DNA from: Shewanella sp. Isolate13
GTDB lineage: Bacteria; Pseudomonadota; Gammaproteobacteria; Enterobacterales; Shewanellaceae
Reading direction: 5' to 3'
Assembly (NCBI RefSeq): GCF_022398325.1
Contig: NZ_JAKEVD010000007.1
Coordinates: forward strand, 22,049-86,048
Length of the DNA: 64,000 nt
Positions 52,966 to 62,160 of the stretch are shown in pieces (position 1 is the first letter of the stretch; each line of letters starts with the position of its first letter). Under the pieces are notes generated by a model that saw only the letters and a list, made by a program, of their open reading frames with translations, did no database searches and was not told where the DNA came from. Position numbers and translations under genes: made by a program.

Positions 52966-54963
52966 TTAACGCAATTTGTAGCTAAACGACAACATCACTT
53001 GGTGTGCGTTATAGTTATGATTGATGTCACCCAAGGTCACTAAACCTGGAATATTGTTGATATGCGTTACCGCCGCGTCTGTGTCGTAGTAACGTTCGTA
53101 CCGATAGCTCAACTTCAACGCCATCTGCTCATTCAGCGCATAGTCCGCATACACACTCGCGCTGTGGTTATAGCTGTAGTAATCGCCGTAAGGTCTAGTG
53201 CCTTCAGTCGTCACGTACGTGTCGCTTACTGAGTTGCTAAACAAATAGTCCAGTCCTAATGTCAGCTGCTCTTGCATCAAGCCGCCATAACTTAGTCCTA
53301 CACCTATGTTGGTAAACTCATCTTCGATGTCGTTGTACCAATCAGCCTGAGCAAAGAATTGACTGCTCGCTTGTGCGGAATTAATCCACTGCTGTCCCAC
53401 AAAGCCATAGGCGTTTGCATGCTTACTCAGTTGCAAGCTCAAGTTCATGTCATAGCCGTAGTCTTCCGACTCTGTTAAGCCGATTTGTGTTTCGTTGTAA
53501 TCATCTTTGGCATAGCGAGTGCTCATATCGACACTTAGCCAGTTAAGCGGAGAGTGAGACACTCTCAACTCCAGCGCATTACGAGTGCGGTTGGCTAAGT
53601 AGTATTTGCGCATTAAGGCGTTTTGCTCTGATGAAGTCAGTGCATCTGTTTCATACTTTGAGCCACCACGTTCGGCATGCTCCGCCTTTAAATTGATGTT
53701 GAAGTTATCTAGTGCGCGTATATTAAACTCCATCCATAAGCTGTCATCATGGGTCTGTTCACGCTCACTGAAACTGCGATCCACTTCCTTACGGTTGTAA
53801 CCAGCTAGTAAACGGTAACCACTAGCAATGCGGTAACTGGCATTCACCTTGTAATTGTTATGCTCATAATCCCGCGGCGTGTTTTGCCTAAACGCACCCG
53901 TCACACTGTTAAACTTGTATTGGGCAAACTCAGCTACTGAGCTCTTGTTGTCGCGCTTGCTGTAGTCAACACTCGCTCCAAGTCGTAAACGGTTAATCAG
54001 CATTGAGGTCACAGCCAAGCGCCCATCTAAGGTGTCGACTTGCCCATCCCAGTTTTGCAACGGGTTACCGCTCATCTGAATCAAATCGTCGTCTTGTATC
54101 ATCCGCCCTGACACTAAACGGCCACTCATCACTGTACGATTAAGTTGGTATTGACCCGACAGTGACACTTGGTGCGCTTGATTATCTGGACTTGCTGAGT
54201 ACACATCTTTAAGGTGCGGTAAGCTTAGGTGGTTGATGTTGTTCTCATAGAAACTGCCCATGTAGCTGAGCTCTGTTATCCAGTTATCACCATTTAGCGC
54301 TAATCCGGCATCCCACTGTTTGGTGGTGGCATCAACGGGTAAACCAAAGTTCACTGGGCTGGGTGTTAGGATACTGCTCGACAGATGACCGGTTTTGTCT
54401 TCTTGGCTGTAATGCGCAAAGGCATTGTAAAAATCACGGCCATAATCAAACCCAAGGCCAATCTTTTCGCGCTCAAGGGCTAAATCAAACTGATGGACAC
54501 TCATACTCGGCGTCAGCATGCCGTTGTTGTGCCATAACTGGCTTTCAACATCACCCGCTTGGTAGGTTTTGATCGTGCTGTAGTCAAACGCCAGCTCATA
54601 CAGACCCGTTTTACCGGTTTGCAGACTTAAAAAGCCGTTGTCCATGCCTAACTGATGCGCTTGCAATTGACCGCGATACCCTGACTCATCTTGATAACGG
54701 ACATTACCACTGACGGCAGCTATGACGCCGTCTTCTGCCGTACCAAATGCATTGCCCGCATGAATATCGTTGATATCGTTGTAGCCGACCGACACACTGA
54801 CACTACCTTGATACCCATTGCTATCACTACAACGTTTACACTCATACTTGCTCTGGTTCACCGACGAGGTGTTGGCATTACCCACACCAAAATCCGCCGC
54901 CACTGCTGAGCTAGACACCGCGATTACCGACAGCGTGATCACATTCATTTTGAATAACTTCAT
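52966..54963 (-). CDS. dmsF: MtrB-like outer-membrane beta-barrel DmsF
   Basis: 665 residues. A signal peptide ends near AVAA (residue 23). The mature N terminus carries YECKRCSDSNGYQG, with the CxxC typical of MtrB/PioB/DmsF barrels. The rest is repeated amphipathic strands, ending VMLSFSYKLR. Such barrels hold a decahaem cytochrome (here DmsE) so that electrons cross the outer membrane to DmsAB. It lies 11 bp after dmsE and 30 bp before dmsA. Confidence 0.92.
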   Translation of the reverse strand: MKLFKMNVITLSVIAVSSSAVAADFGVGNANTSSVNQSKYECKRCSDSNGYQGSVSVSVGYNDINDIHAGNAFGTAEDGVIAAVSGNVRYQDESGYRGQLQAHQLGMDNGFLSLQTGKTGLYELAFDYSTIKTYQAGDVESQLWHNNGMLTPSMSVHQFDLALEREKIGLGFDYGRDFYNAFAHYSQEDKTGHLSSSILTPSPVNFGLPVDATTKQWDAGLALNGDNWITELSYMGSFYENNINHLSLPHLKDVYSASPDNQAHQVSLSGQYQLNRTVMSGRLVSGRMIQDDDLIQMSGNPLQNWDGQVDTLDGRLAVTSMLINRLRLGASVDYSKRDNKSSVAEFAQYKFNSVTGAFRQNTPRDYEHNNYKVNASYRIASGYRLLAGYNRKEVDRSFSEREQTHDDSLWMEFNIRALDNFNINLKAEHAERGGSKYETDALTSSEQNALMRKYYLANRTRNALELRVSHSPLNWLSVDMSTRYAKDDYNETQIGLTESEDYGYDMNLSLQLSKHANAYGFVGQQWINSAQASSQFFAQADWYNDIEDEFTNIGVGLSYGGLMQEQLTLGLDYLFSNSVSDTYVTTEGTRPYGDYYSYNHSASVYADYALNEQMALKLSYRYERYYDTDAAVTHINNIPGLVTLGDINHNYNAHQVMLSFSYKLR

Positions 54964-54974
54964 CTTGCTCTCCG

Positions 54975-55925
54975 TTAGCGTTGCAGCAAGCTGCCTGAAG
55001 GATGGTTAGAGCCATGAATTTGGCCGTGACAGTTCAAACAGCTCTTACCGCCACCAAATGCATCCATACCTGGCTCTGGTACTACGCGACTAGCATGACC
55101 ATCGTTGGCATGGCACTGCTGACATAGCTGTGGTGCGCGCTGGTTTAACAAATCATCATTGACGCTGCCGTGAGGGTTATGACAGGTAATGCAGTCTTCA
55201 GTTACCGGTGAGTGCTCCCACAGGAACGGCCCGCGTTTTTCTGCGTGACAGCTGTAACAACTGTCGTTAATGGTGGGTTTGGTTAGCGCAGCTTCATTCA
55301 TAGAACCGTGGGGAGCGTGACAATCGATACAGGTCATCTGGTCCCACTTCAGTGGGTGCGATGAGCGCTTGTTCATGTCGGCTTTTTCTTGGCTGTGGCA
55401 TGAAATGCAGGTGTCGTTAACCTTCAGCTTGTCCATCACGGGGTCGTTCGCGCTGTGCACTTGGTGACAATCGCTACAGGCGATTTCTTCGAGGTTGTGG
55501 GTAGAACTATGCCAGGCCATCTGCTGAGCATCGTTATGACAACCTTGGCACACGGTGTTTTGCGCATTGGCCGACAACTTGCTGTCTGAAGCAAAGCTAA
55601 TCATCGGCTCTTTACCACCTTTGTTGTGATTGCCTTGTGGACCATGGCAGGCTTCACATTGCAGCCCCGCCATCGGCGATTGGTTGTTGCTACGCAGTCC
55701 GTGTACGCCATCGAAGATAGCCATCACTTTCTCGCTTTTTCGGTGACACATCAGGCAAGAGTCGGCACCCTTCGGTGAGTATTTTCCGGCTGCAAACTTC
55801 TTAACTAGTGTGGCTTCTAAAGCTTCACTGCTTAAATCTTTCCAAGGGGTGGCCTGTGCTACGCTTGTAAAGAGCACGCTTAACAAGACGATAGAAAGGG
55901 GGATTGAGTAATAATAGTTTTTCAT
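54975..55925 (-). CDS. dmsE: Decahaem c-type cytochrome DmsE (MtrA family)
   Basis: 316 residues with a signal peptide (cleavage near AQA, residue 25) and ten CxxCH motifs, from CLMCH to CLNCH. Size and haem count are those of MtrA/DmsE, which accept electrons from CymA-type donors in the periplasm and insert in the barrel encoded by the next gene. First gene of dmsEFAB. The region between it and the divergent AraC-like gene contains a CRP-like site, in keeping with CRP control of anaerobic respiration in Shewanella. The ribosome site is weak. Confidence 0.94.
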   Translation of the reverse strand: MKNYYYSIPLSIVLLSVLFTSVAQATPWKDLSSEALEATLVKKFAAGKYSPKGADSCLMCHRKSEKVMAIFDGVHGLRSNNQSPMAGLQCEACHGPQGNHNKGGKEPMISFASDSKLSANAQNTVCQGCHNDAQQMAWHSSTHNLEEIACSDCHQVHSANDPVMDKLKVNDTCISCHSQEKADMNKRSSHPLKWDQMTCIDCHAPHGSMNEAALTKPTINDSCYSCHAEKRGPFLWEHSPVTEDCITCHNPHGSVNDDLLNQRAPQLCQQCHANDGHASRVVPEPGMDAFGGGKSCLNCHGQIHGSNHPSGSLLQR

Positions 55926-56021
55926 TTATTTTATTTTCATCACTTCCGCTTTTTAATTGCACGTCATGATATTTAAATGAGATTTTTGTTTTTTTCATTT
56001 TTAGTATCAGAAAAAGACAAG

Positions 56022-56037
56022 TGTGATATTTATCACT
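56022..56037. promoter_or_regulatory. CRP-like site between dmsE and an AraC-type gene
   Basis: TGTGA-TATTTA-TCACT; nine of ten consensus arm positions agree. It is 97 bp from the dmsE start and only 16 bp before the chosen start of the AraC-like gene, so it could activate dms while hindering that gene. Confidence 0.6.
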
Positions 56038-56052
56038 GTAAGGGTTCAAGTA

Positions 56053-56937
56053 ATGGGAAAGATAAGAGTAACTAAAGTAGCTAACTTGAATTTTGCTTTA
56101 GATATCTCTGATTCAGATGAAGTAAAGAAGAAGTTGTTAAGTATAGGGTTAAACAGAACGGACTGGATTCTAACCAGTTACGTTAGAAGTTTTCTAAAGA
56201 AGCAAAATCTGTTTTTTTGCAATAAGTTAGTCGATGTTATAAGGGCTAATATATCTAGTCATTATTATGCATCTTTTAATCAAGAGTTAAGTGTTTTAGA
56301 TAACTTAGTTAGGCTTATTGAATTTAATAATATGTCTTCTGCCACTCACTGGGAGGTAGAGGTTAAAGATGGACGTTGTTATATATTTATTGCGGATACG
56401 CTCAATGTTAATGGTTATTCTGTATTTGATGAAATTATTTTTTTAACATTTATTTCTGACTACTTGCCTTATTATTTAGGTTTGGAGTGTGATGATCTTG
56501 TTGTGCATCTTTGTGGTGAAAGCGATTACTATTCTGATTCATGTAGACATTTTAAAAACATTGAATTCGCTAACCGTTTCACAGGAGTATCGTTTTTAAT
56601 TGATAATTTCGAAAGATTACCTAAGGCGAAAAATGAGGAGTCATTATCACTGCCTTTTTCTGATCTTGTTGTGGCGGCTATTAATACTTGCTTAGTCATG
56701 GAGTTGAAAGTCACTGTCGCTAATGTCGCGTTTTTACTAGGGATGTCTTCTAAGTCTGTGCAACGAGAGTTAAATAAGAATGGTTTAAAGTTTATGCAGA
56801 TTGTTAAAGGTGTTAAGTTTGCACTAGTAGAAAGGAAGCTCGATGATGTTGTTTTAAAAAATATTTCTTTAGAGATTAGTCCAAACAGTATTAATAATTT
56901 TTATCGAGACTATAAAAAATATAGAACTAGAGGTTGA
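56053..56937 (+). CDS. AraC-like regulator with one clear helix-turn-helix
   Basis: 294 residues from ATG 56053 (AAGGG spaced 9); a GTG at 56023 adds ten residues and would cover the CRP-like site. The C-terminal VANVAFLLGMSSKSVQRELNKNGLKFMQIVKGVKFALVERKL matches the first helix-turn-helix of AraC proteins. The expected second motif (ISLEISPNSINNFYRDYKKYR) is weak. The N-terminal ~200 residues match no effector domain I know. Codon usage is AT-richer than the neighbours, which may indicate transfer. Divergence from dmsE suggests it controls dms; this is inference. Confidence 0.7.
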   Translation: MGKIRVTKVANLNFALDISDSDEVKKKLLSIGLNRTDWILTSYVRSFLKKQNLFFCNKLVDVIRANISSHYYASFNQELSVLDNLVRLIEFNNMSSATHWEVEVKDGRCYIFIADTLNVNGYSVFDEIIFLTFISDYLPYYLGLECDDLVVHLCGESDYYSDSCRHFKNIEFANRFTGVSFLIDNFERLPKAKNEESLSLPFSDLVVAAINTCLVMELKVTVANVAFLLGMSSKSVQRELNKNGLKFMQIVKGVKFALVERKLDDVVLKNISLEISPNSINNFYRDYKKYRTRG

Positions 56938-56997
56938 TTTTGAATAGTTTCAACCTCTGAATAGAGAGTTATTAAAATTGTTGTAACGAACTCATCG

Positions 56998-57324
56998 CTA
57001 GCGCTTTGGCTGACAGCAGAGTAGATCTTTTAATGCGCCGCCGTTGATTACGCATTCCAAGCCATTGGCCTTTAATATATCGCAGCCTTTTTGGGCGCGA
57101 ATACCTGCGCCACAATAGAGTACGAATACTTGTTGGCGGTTTTCAACCTTGTGTAACCAAGCATCTAAGTTATCTAGTGGCACGTTTATGGCTTGTGGCA
57201 GATGCTCGCTGGCAAACTCTTGCGGTGAGCGCACATCAATCACGGTCGCGCCGTCCTCTATCAGTTGCCAGCATTGATCGCCTGCAGGCTTAGTCGATAA
57301 TTTTGAAATCTGAGTGTTTAACAT
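56998..57324 (-). CDS. Rhodanese-domain protein
   Basis: 108 residues from ATG 57324 (GAGG upstream); a GTG two codons earlier is an alternative. Single rhodanese domain: VIDVRSPQEFASEHLPQAINVP and the active loop YCGAGIRAQKG, whose Cys would carry the persulfide. The loop differs slightly from PspE/GlpE. No signal peptide is evident, so it is probably cytoplasmic. It may transfer sulfur or detoxify cyanide or sulfite; the role is not clear from context. Confidence 0.87.
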   Translation of the reverse strand: MLNTQISKLSTKPAGDQCWQLIEDGATVIDVRSPQEFASEHLPQAINVPLDNLDAWLHKVENRQQVFVLYCGAGIRAQKGCDILKANGLECVINGGALKDLLCCQPKR

Positions 57325-57532
57325 ATCCACCTCTATTTATTATGATCTTTGATTAAGCGAGTACTGACGGAGCTTATGCTGCTCAAAATCGTACTGGCTA
57401 AAGTTTAGACACACATTTAAACCTTTAATTAGATTAATTTCAATAAGTTTTAACTAATACTGCTTTTTGATGGTTAACGGCTTATGACTAGAACACAAAA
57501 TTAACAAAGAAAATCAGTTATAAAAAAGGATT

Positions 57533-57735
57533 TTGGTTCTAGGGCGTTGCACTTCAAGGACAGGCTAAAGCCCTGCTAGGAAAAGCTAAAAGCATCACCA
57601 GTGCTCTTTCTTAGCTTTTCCTGCTTTTCCCATCTTTTCCGTAAGCCCAGCGCTCCGTAAGGCAGTATGCCGTTCGTCTTAGCCTTTCCTAGAACCTGCT
57701 TTTCCTAAAACCTAGAATCTAGAATCTAGAATTGT
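57533..57735. repeat. Dispersed hairpin-rich repeat block (copy 4 of 4, inverted, degraded)
   Basis: Modules of the 11812-12498 family in reverse orientation, with 'CTAGGAAAAGCTAAAAGC' and 'CCTAGAACCT'. The GTGAC/GTCAC stem is lost. The flanking sequence 57331-57532 and 57736-57911 shows no gene. Confidence 0.75.
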
Positions 57736-57911
57736 ATTTATACAGAGCCCCCTCTAATTGCCTAAAGCTGCATGTTTGCGTCATGTCACAAGGTTGCTGG
57801 TCATGGCTTTGATATGGTTAACAGTAAACTGAGCGTGAGGTGTGTAAGGTTAATGTATTGTGATAATTGATTGTTGGTTTATTTAGCCAGTAAAAGTTTG
57901 GTGGTCATTTA

Positions 57912-58796
57912 ATGGTAGAGCAAATAGCTAAAGTTCCGGTAATTGAATTTCGAGCACCACCTAGTCATAAAGAAGGTTTAGAAGTTTTAGATTTAGATAA
58001 CTTTTATAAGAAGTTGTCACAGTGTAGCTTTGATCCTGCCAAACCACACCGCCTTAAATATTACTGCTTTATTTATATAACTGAAGGTGAGGGGCGGCAT
58101 TTTATCGATTTTAAATATCACTCTTTCAAGCAAGGGAGTTTTATTTTTATCAGTAAAAATCAGGTTCATGCATTTGATATTGCGAGTCAGGCAAAAGGAA
58201 AAATGATCAATGTGACTGAAGAGTTTTTTGATACTATTTTGACTAATGTTCGATTACCATTTTTTGTGCCTACTTATTTTTTAAGCTCATATACACCAGT
58301 ATTTGATTTGTCACCAGCACTGGCTGACACTTGTGGTTCACTTCTGTATGAAATTGAAAAAACACAATTGAGGCAAAGTTGTGATTCACTGTTTTCTCAA
58401 CTGGTTTTTTCATCTTTATTGGTCGCGCTTGGCGAAGAGCGTAAAAGTAGCATGGAGCACTTAAGCGAAGCTCAAGCTGTACGTTTTAATCATTTTCTTA
58501 TATTGATTACTCAAAAGTACACTGAAACGAGGCACGCTCAAGACTATGCTAAAATATTAGGGGTTACATATAAGTCTTTGAATCAATTGTGTAAACTTGC
58601 TTGTGGTAAAACAGCTAAACAGTTAATTGATACACACATTATACTTGAAATTAAACGACGTTTAGCGATAGGTAGTTCGCAGGTGCAGGAGGTTGCATAT
58701 CAGCTTGGTTTTGATGATGTAACCTATTTTATGAGATTTTTTAAACGACATACACAATTGACGCCTTCGAAATTTAAGGCTTGTAGCTATTCTTAA
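57912..58796 (+). CDS. AraC-family transcriptional regulator
   Basis: 294 residues. The N-terminal part (about 45-100: YYCFIYITEGEGRHFIDF... SFIFISKNQVHAF) is a cupin-like AraC sensor. The C-terminal ~100 residues hold both helix-turn-helices: AQDYAKILGVTYKSLNQLCK and VQEVAYQLGFDDVTYFMRFFKRHTQLTPSKFK, the latter the AraC signature. It precedes the octahaem lipoprotein gene in the same direction by 430 bp and may control it. The effector is unknown. Confidence 0.88.
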   Translation: MVEQIAKVPVIEFRAPPSHKEGLEVLDLDNFYKKLSQCSFDPAKPHRLKYYCFIYITEGEGRHFIDFKYHSFKQGSFIFISKNQVHAFDIASQAKGKMINVTEEFFDTILTNVRLPFFVPTYFLSSYTPVFDLSPALADTCGSLLYEIEKTQLRQSCDSLFSQLVFSSLLVALGEERKSSMEHLSEAQAVRFNHFLILITQKYTETRHAQDYAKILGVTYKSLNQLCKLACGKTAKQLIDTHIILEIKRRLAIGSSQVQEVAYQLGFDDVTYFMRFFKRHTQLTPSKFKACSYS

Positions 58797-59226
58797 TTGT
58801 TTGCATTTTAGTGTTCAGACAGAGACTCCGACGAGCCTAGCATTCACTTAACTTTTAGTGTTTTTTTGCGTGATCTCATTATTCGGAAAAATGTGAACTT
58901 GTATTTGTCGTCAAGTTCACACTTTGTACCTTAGGTTCGAAAATGACCACTTTAAAAGACAATAAGTCCATATTTATCCCTCCTTGCTTTGATCTATTTT
59001 GGTTTCGTTAAGCTTTAATTGCTTAGTTGTGCCTCATTAAGTTGGAGACTTGTGAATTAACGGCTGCAGCGAGTGATTAAGTTTAATTGTGACTAACATT
59101 GCGTAGAGAGTTTAGGTTTAAAAAGTCAGTCGGATACATTGCTATATTCACTGTTACTTTCTTAAATGCTTAAGCATGTGTAAGTCAAATAAGAAAAAAC
59201 AAATTATAAAATTCCTTAAAGGGTGA
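58797..59226. other. 430-bp gap with a perfect 10-bp inverted repeat
   Basis: TGTGAACTTG (58892-58901) and CAAGTTCACA (58912-58921) are perfect inverted arms with a 10-nt centre. This could be an operator for the flanking AraC regulator or a CRP-related site; the arms begin TGTGA and end TCACA but are too far apart for CRP. The rest shows AT-rich sequence without clear promoter boxes. Confidence 0.55.
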
Positions 59227-60807
59227 ATGATGATGGATATTTTTGACTTAAATTTTCCGTGTAAAAAGCTGTTACTTGCCAGCATGGTTTCTTTGCTGGT
59301 GGCGTGTGGAAGTGATAATGATGACCCTGTTCAACCGCCGGTTGAAAATACGCCACCAGTTGCTAATCCAACAGAGGGAGCAACCACGTTAGGTAATAGT
59401 GTCTTAATTGACGCACTTGCAAATGACACAGATGCTGATGGTGATTCATTGGTCATCACTGATGTGAAAGTCAAAGAGGGTACGGGGCAAGCGACAATTA
59501 GTGATAACCAAATTCTATTTGAGCCTGCAGAAGTTGGCACAACGATAATCGAGTATTCTATCGAAGATGGTAATGGTGGTTCAGCTCAATCAATCATCAC
59601 CATAATCGTGTCTGAAAATAATTTAGTTTATGTTGGATCTAATAAGTGTGTTTCTTGCCATATTGATAAAAAAAGCTTTTTTGAAACAGGGCATAACTTT
59701 AAGTTTACTAAAATTGAAAATGGTGAGGAGCCTATTTATCCCTTTACATCTATTTCTGGAATTTTAGACTTTATAGAGGGAGTTGATAACACCTTAGGTA
59801 AGCCAACTGGTTGGGGGGATATCAGTTATGTGATCGGTGGCTATAAGAGTAGTGCCATGTTTGTTGATATGAATGGCTACATCTTTAGTGGGGATAAAGT
59901 CGGGGGAGCTGTCGTGCCAAAAGGCCATCAAGTGACAGCTGAAATGATGTATGCATATGCTCCTAATGATGCCCCTGATGCACATCCTTACGATTACTGT
60001 GGACGATGCCATACAACTGGCTGGAAAGATTACACTGAAGCGACAGGTGATTATCGTAACTTGAACAGACAAGATGACATGCCAGGAATGGGCGGTACTT
60101 TCGCGTTAACAGGTGTGCAATGTGAGAGTTGTCATGGTGCGGGTGGAGAGCATATTCAAGAGCCATCTAAGCAAAATATTGTTAAGCGTGCAACTGCACG
60201 TACTACAGAAGATTATCTTCGTGATGACATGGGTTACGGCAAGGCTGTAGCTTGTAGTGAATGCCATACTGTTGATGATTCAATAAAACGCTATCCTGAC
60301 TATATTTCGCCGCAAAACGCAGTATTTGGTGGAGATACACAAGGAGGTCGTATTGCCAAGAACGGCGGTGGCCTTAATGGCCGAGGCGGCAGGCATGCAG
60401 CAACCACTATGATTGGTACCGATCCAGACTCTGGAGAAGCTATGGGTAAGAAGAAAGATTTTACTTGCTCAACTTGTCACAACCCTCATAAATCTGAGCA
60501 TTACCAAACGCAACCAGGGCATGAAAACGCGATCGTTAGAGAATGTACAGATTGTCATTCTAAGAAGTTTAATCCGGGTAACGGTGGTGGAGTCGCACAT
60601 GCGACTATTGCCAAATGTACCGATTGTCATATGCCAAGTGAATCACATATGTTTAAGATTGATATTTCACGGGCGTCTGATGACGCAAGTAATTTCTCTT
60701 TAGACGGCAAATATAATAAACCTTGGTTAAGAGCATCTGATAGCTGTAAGACTTGTCATGAGCAGGATTATGATGAAAGAGCTATTGCAATAGGCAATAT
60801 CCATTAA
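59227..60807 (+). CDS. Octahaem c-type cytochrome lipoprotein with a cadherin-like domain
   Basis: 526 residues. Three ATGs in a row (59227, 59230, 59233) follow AAAGGG; the third is best spaced. The lipobox LVAC (Cys27) gives lipid anchoring. Residues about 42-130, with NDTDADGDSLVITDVKV and YSIEDGNGGSA, form a cadherin/Ig-like domain of the kind repeated in RTX adhesins. Eight CxxCH motifs follow (CVSCH first at 141, CKTCH last). This arrangement is unlike MtrC/OmcA, NrfA or the Otr octahaem enzymes. An outer-membrane redox protein with a stalk domain is my inference. Substrate unknown; it lies between dms and an AraC gene. Confidence 0.8.
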   Translation: MMMDIFDLNFPCKKLLLASMVSLLVACGSDNDDPVQPPVENTPPVANPTEGATTLGNSVLIDALANDTDADGDSLVITDVKVKEGTGQATISDNQILFEPAEVGTTIIEYSIEDGNGGSAQSIITIIVSENNLVYVGSNKCVSCHIDKKSFFETGHNFKFTKIENGEEPIYPFTSISGILDFIEGVDNTLGKPTGWGDISYVIGGYKSSAMFVDMNGYIFSGDKVGGAVVPKGHQVTAEMMYAYAPNDAPDAHPYDYCGRCHTTGWKDYTEATGDYRNLNRQDDMPGMGGTFALTGVQCESCHGAGGEHIQEPSKQNIVKRATARTTEDYLRDDMGYGKAVACSECHTVDDSIKRYPDYISPQNAVFGGDTQGGRIAKNGGGLNGRGGRHAATTMIGTDPDSGEAMGKKKDFTCSTCHNPHKSEHYQTQPGHENAIVRECTDCHSKKFNPGNGGGVAHATIAKCTDCHMPSESHMFKIDISRASDDASNFSLDGKYNKPWLRASDSCKTCHEQDYDERAIAIGNIH

Positions 60808-60834
60808 CAGCGATACCTTAATGAGATATTAAAT

Positions 60835-60867
60835 CAACGCCAAGGAGGTTTATGCTCCTTGGCGTTG
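60835..60867. terminator. Hairpin between the octahaem gene and apeR
   Basis: CAACGCCAAGGAG-gtttatg-CTCCTTGGCGTTG, perfect 13-bp stem. The downstream T content (TTATTT) is modest. It separates two converging genes. Confidence 0.65.
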
Positions 60868-60915
60868 TTATTTCTTCAGGCTAAATACAATATTAAAGCG
60901 ATCTGAAAAGGCAAT

Positions 60916-62160
60916 TTAGTGCCATTTTTTAAAGATAAGTGAGGTATTGATGCCGCCAAAGGCGAAGTTATTACTCATCACATAGTCGGTTTCAAGCAAG
61001 CGGATCTCATCTTTGATGTAGTCCAGCTCGCCGCACTCAGGGTCGATATCGGTCAGATTCAGTGTCGGTGCAAACCAGCCCTCGTTCATCATCTCTATGC
61101 TCACCCAAGCTTCTAGCGCACCGCAGGCGCCGAGGGTATGGCCAGTGTAGCTTTTGAGTGAAGAGATAGGCTGCTCAGCACCAAATACCGCATGGGTCGC
61201 CTGTGTCTCAGCGATATCGCCGCGATCGGTGGCGGTGCCGTGGGCATTCACATAGCCAATCTTGTCTGCATCTATGTTGGCATCTTTCAGGGCCAGGCGA
61301 ATCGCCGTTTCCATGGTGCTGCTGTTTGGCTGCGTTACATGCAGGCCATCGGCATTGGTACCAAAGCCAACAATCTCCGCGTAGATCTTAGCGCCGCGAG
61401 CCTTGGCATGCTCAAGTTCCTCTAGCACTAGCGTGCAGGCGCCTTCACCAATCACTAGACCGTCGCGCCCCTTGTCGAACGGGCGTGGCGTCTCCGCTGG
61501 CGTATCATTCTTAGTGCTGGTGGCAAATAGGGTATCGAAGACTACCGCCTCGGTTGGACACAGTTCTTCGCCGCCGCCAGCAAGCATAAGATCTTGTTGG
61601 CCATACTTGATCGCCTCATAGGCGTAACCGATCCCTTGGCTACCTGAGGTACAGGCGCTGCTGGTGGTGTGCACTCGGCCCTTGAGGCCAAAGAAAACTC
61701 CCACGTTTACCGCCGTGGTGTGTGCCATCATACGGATATAGCTGGTGGCAGTAACACCCGACATATCGCCATCTTTAAGCATGTCACCGAATGCCACAAT
61801 TGGATCGGTACTGCCCGTCGATGAGCCGTAAGCTATGCCCATGGCGCCCGATGTCACCACGGGATCATCGAGTAGGTTGGCATCTATCAGTGCCAGTTCA
61901 CTAGCACGGGTGGCCATGATCGACACCCGTCCCATGGAACGGATCTTCTTACGCTTGTAGTGGCTTGGTACTTCGAAGTCAGTAATAGGCGCTGCTAAGC
62001 GGGTATGCAGATCGGCAAACCTGTCCCATTCGTCCATGCGTACCACGCAGTTCTTCTGCGTCTTTAAGCTCTCAGCAATGCTTGGCCAATCATGGCCTAG
62101 GGCTGAAATGCCACCAACGCCAGTGATCACTACGCGGCGAGGAAAAGCTGCTTGGCTCAT
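60916..62160 (-). CDS. apeR: Beta-ketoacyl-ACP synthase of an aryl-polyene-type cluster (ApeR-like)
   Basis: 414 residues, FabF/KAS-II fold. Cys in TTSSACTSGSQGIG, His in VNAHGTATDRGD and His in SYTGHTLGACGA form the complete catalytic triad, so it is a condensing enzyme, not a chain-length factor. Its start overlaps the end of the reductase gene by four bases. The order KS-dehydratase-reductase-KS is that of apeO-P-Q-R in aryl polyene clusters. Naming follows that order; a fatty-acid role is possible. Confidence 0.85.
   Translation of the reverse strand: MSQAAFPRRVVITGVGGISALGHDWPSIAESLKTQKNCVVRMDEWDRFADLHTRLAAPITDFEVPSHYKRKKIRSMGRVSIMATRASELALIDANLLDDPVVTSGAMGIAYGSSTGSTDPIVAFGDMLKDGDMSGVTATSYIRMMAHTTAVNVGVFFGLKGRVHTTSSACTSGSQGIGYAYEAIKYGQQDLMLAGGGEELCPTEAVVFDTLFATSTKNDTPAETPRPFDKGRDGLVIGEGACTLVLEELEHAKARGAKIYAEIVGFGTNADGLHVTQPNSSTMETAIRLALKDANIDADKIGYVNAHGTATDRGDIAETQATHAVFGAEQPISSLKSYTGHTLGACGALEAWVSIEMMNEGWFAPTLNLTDIDPECGELDYIKDEIRLLETDYVMSNNFAFGGINTSLIFKKWH

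Noticed and set aside
58892..58921. CRP site upstream of the octahaem gene
   Set aside because: The TGTGA and TCACA ends are 20 bp apart instead of 6. It is a perfect palindrome for some factor, but not for CRP.
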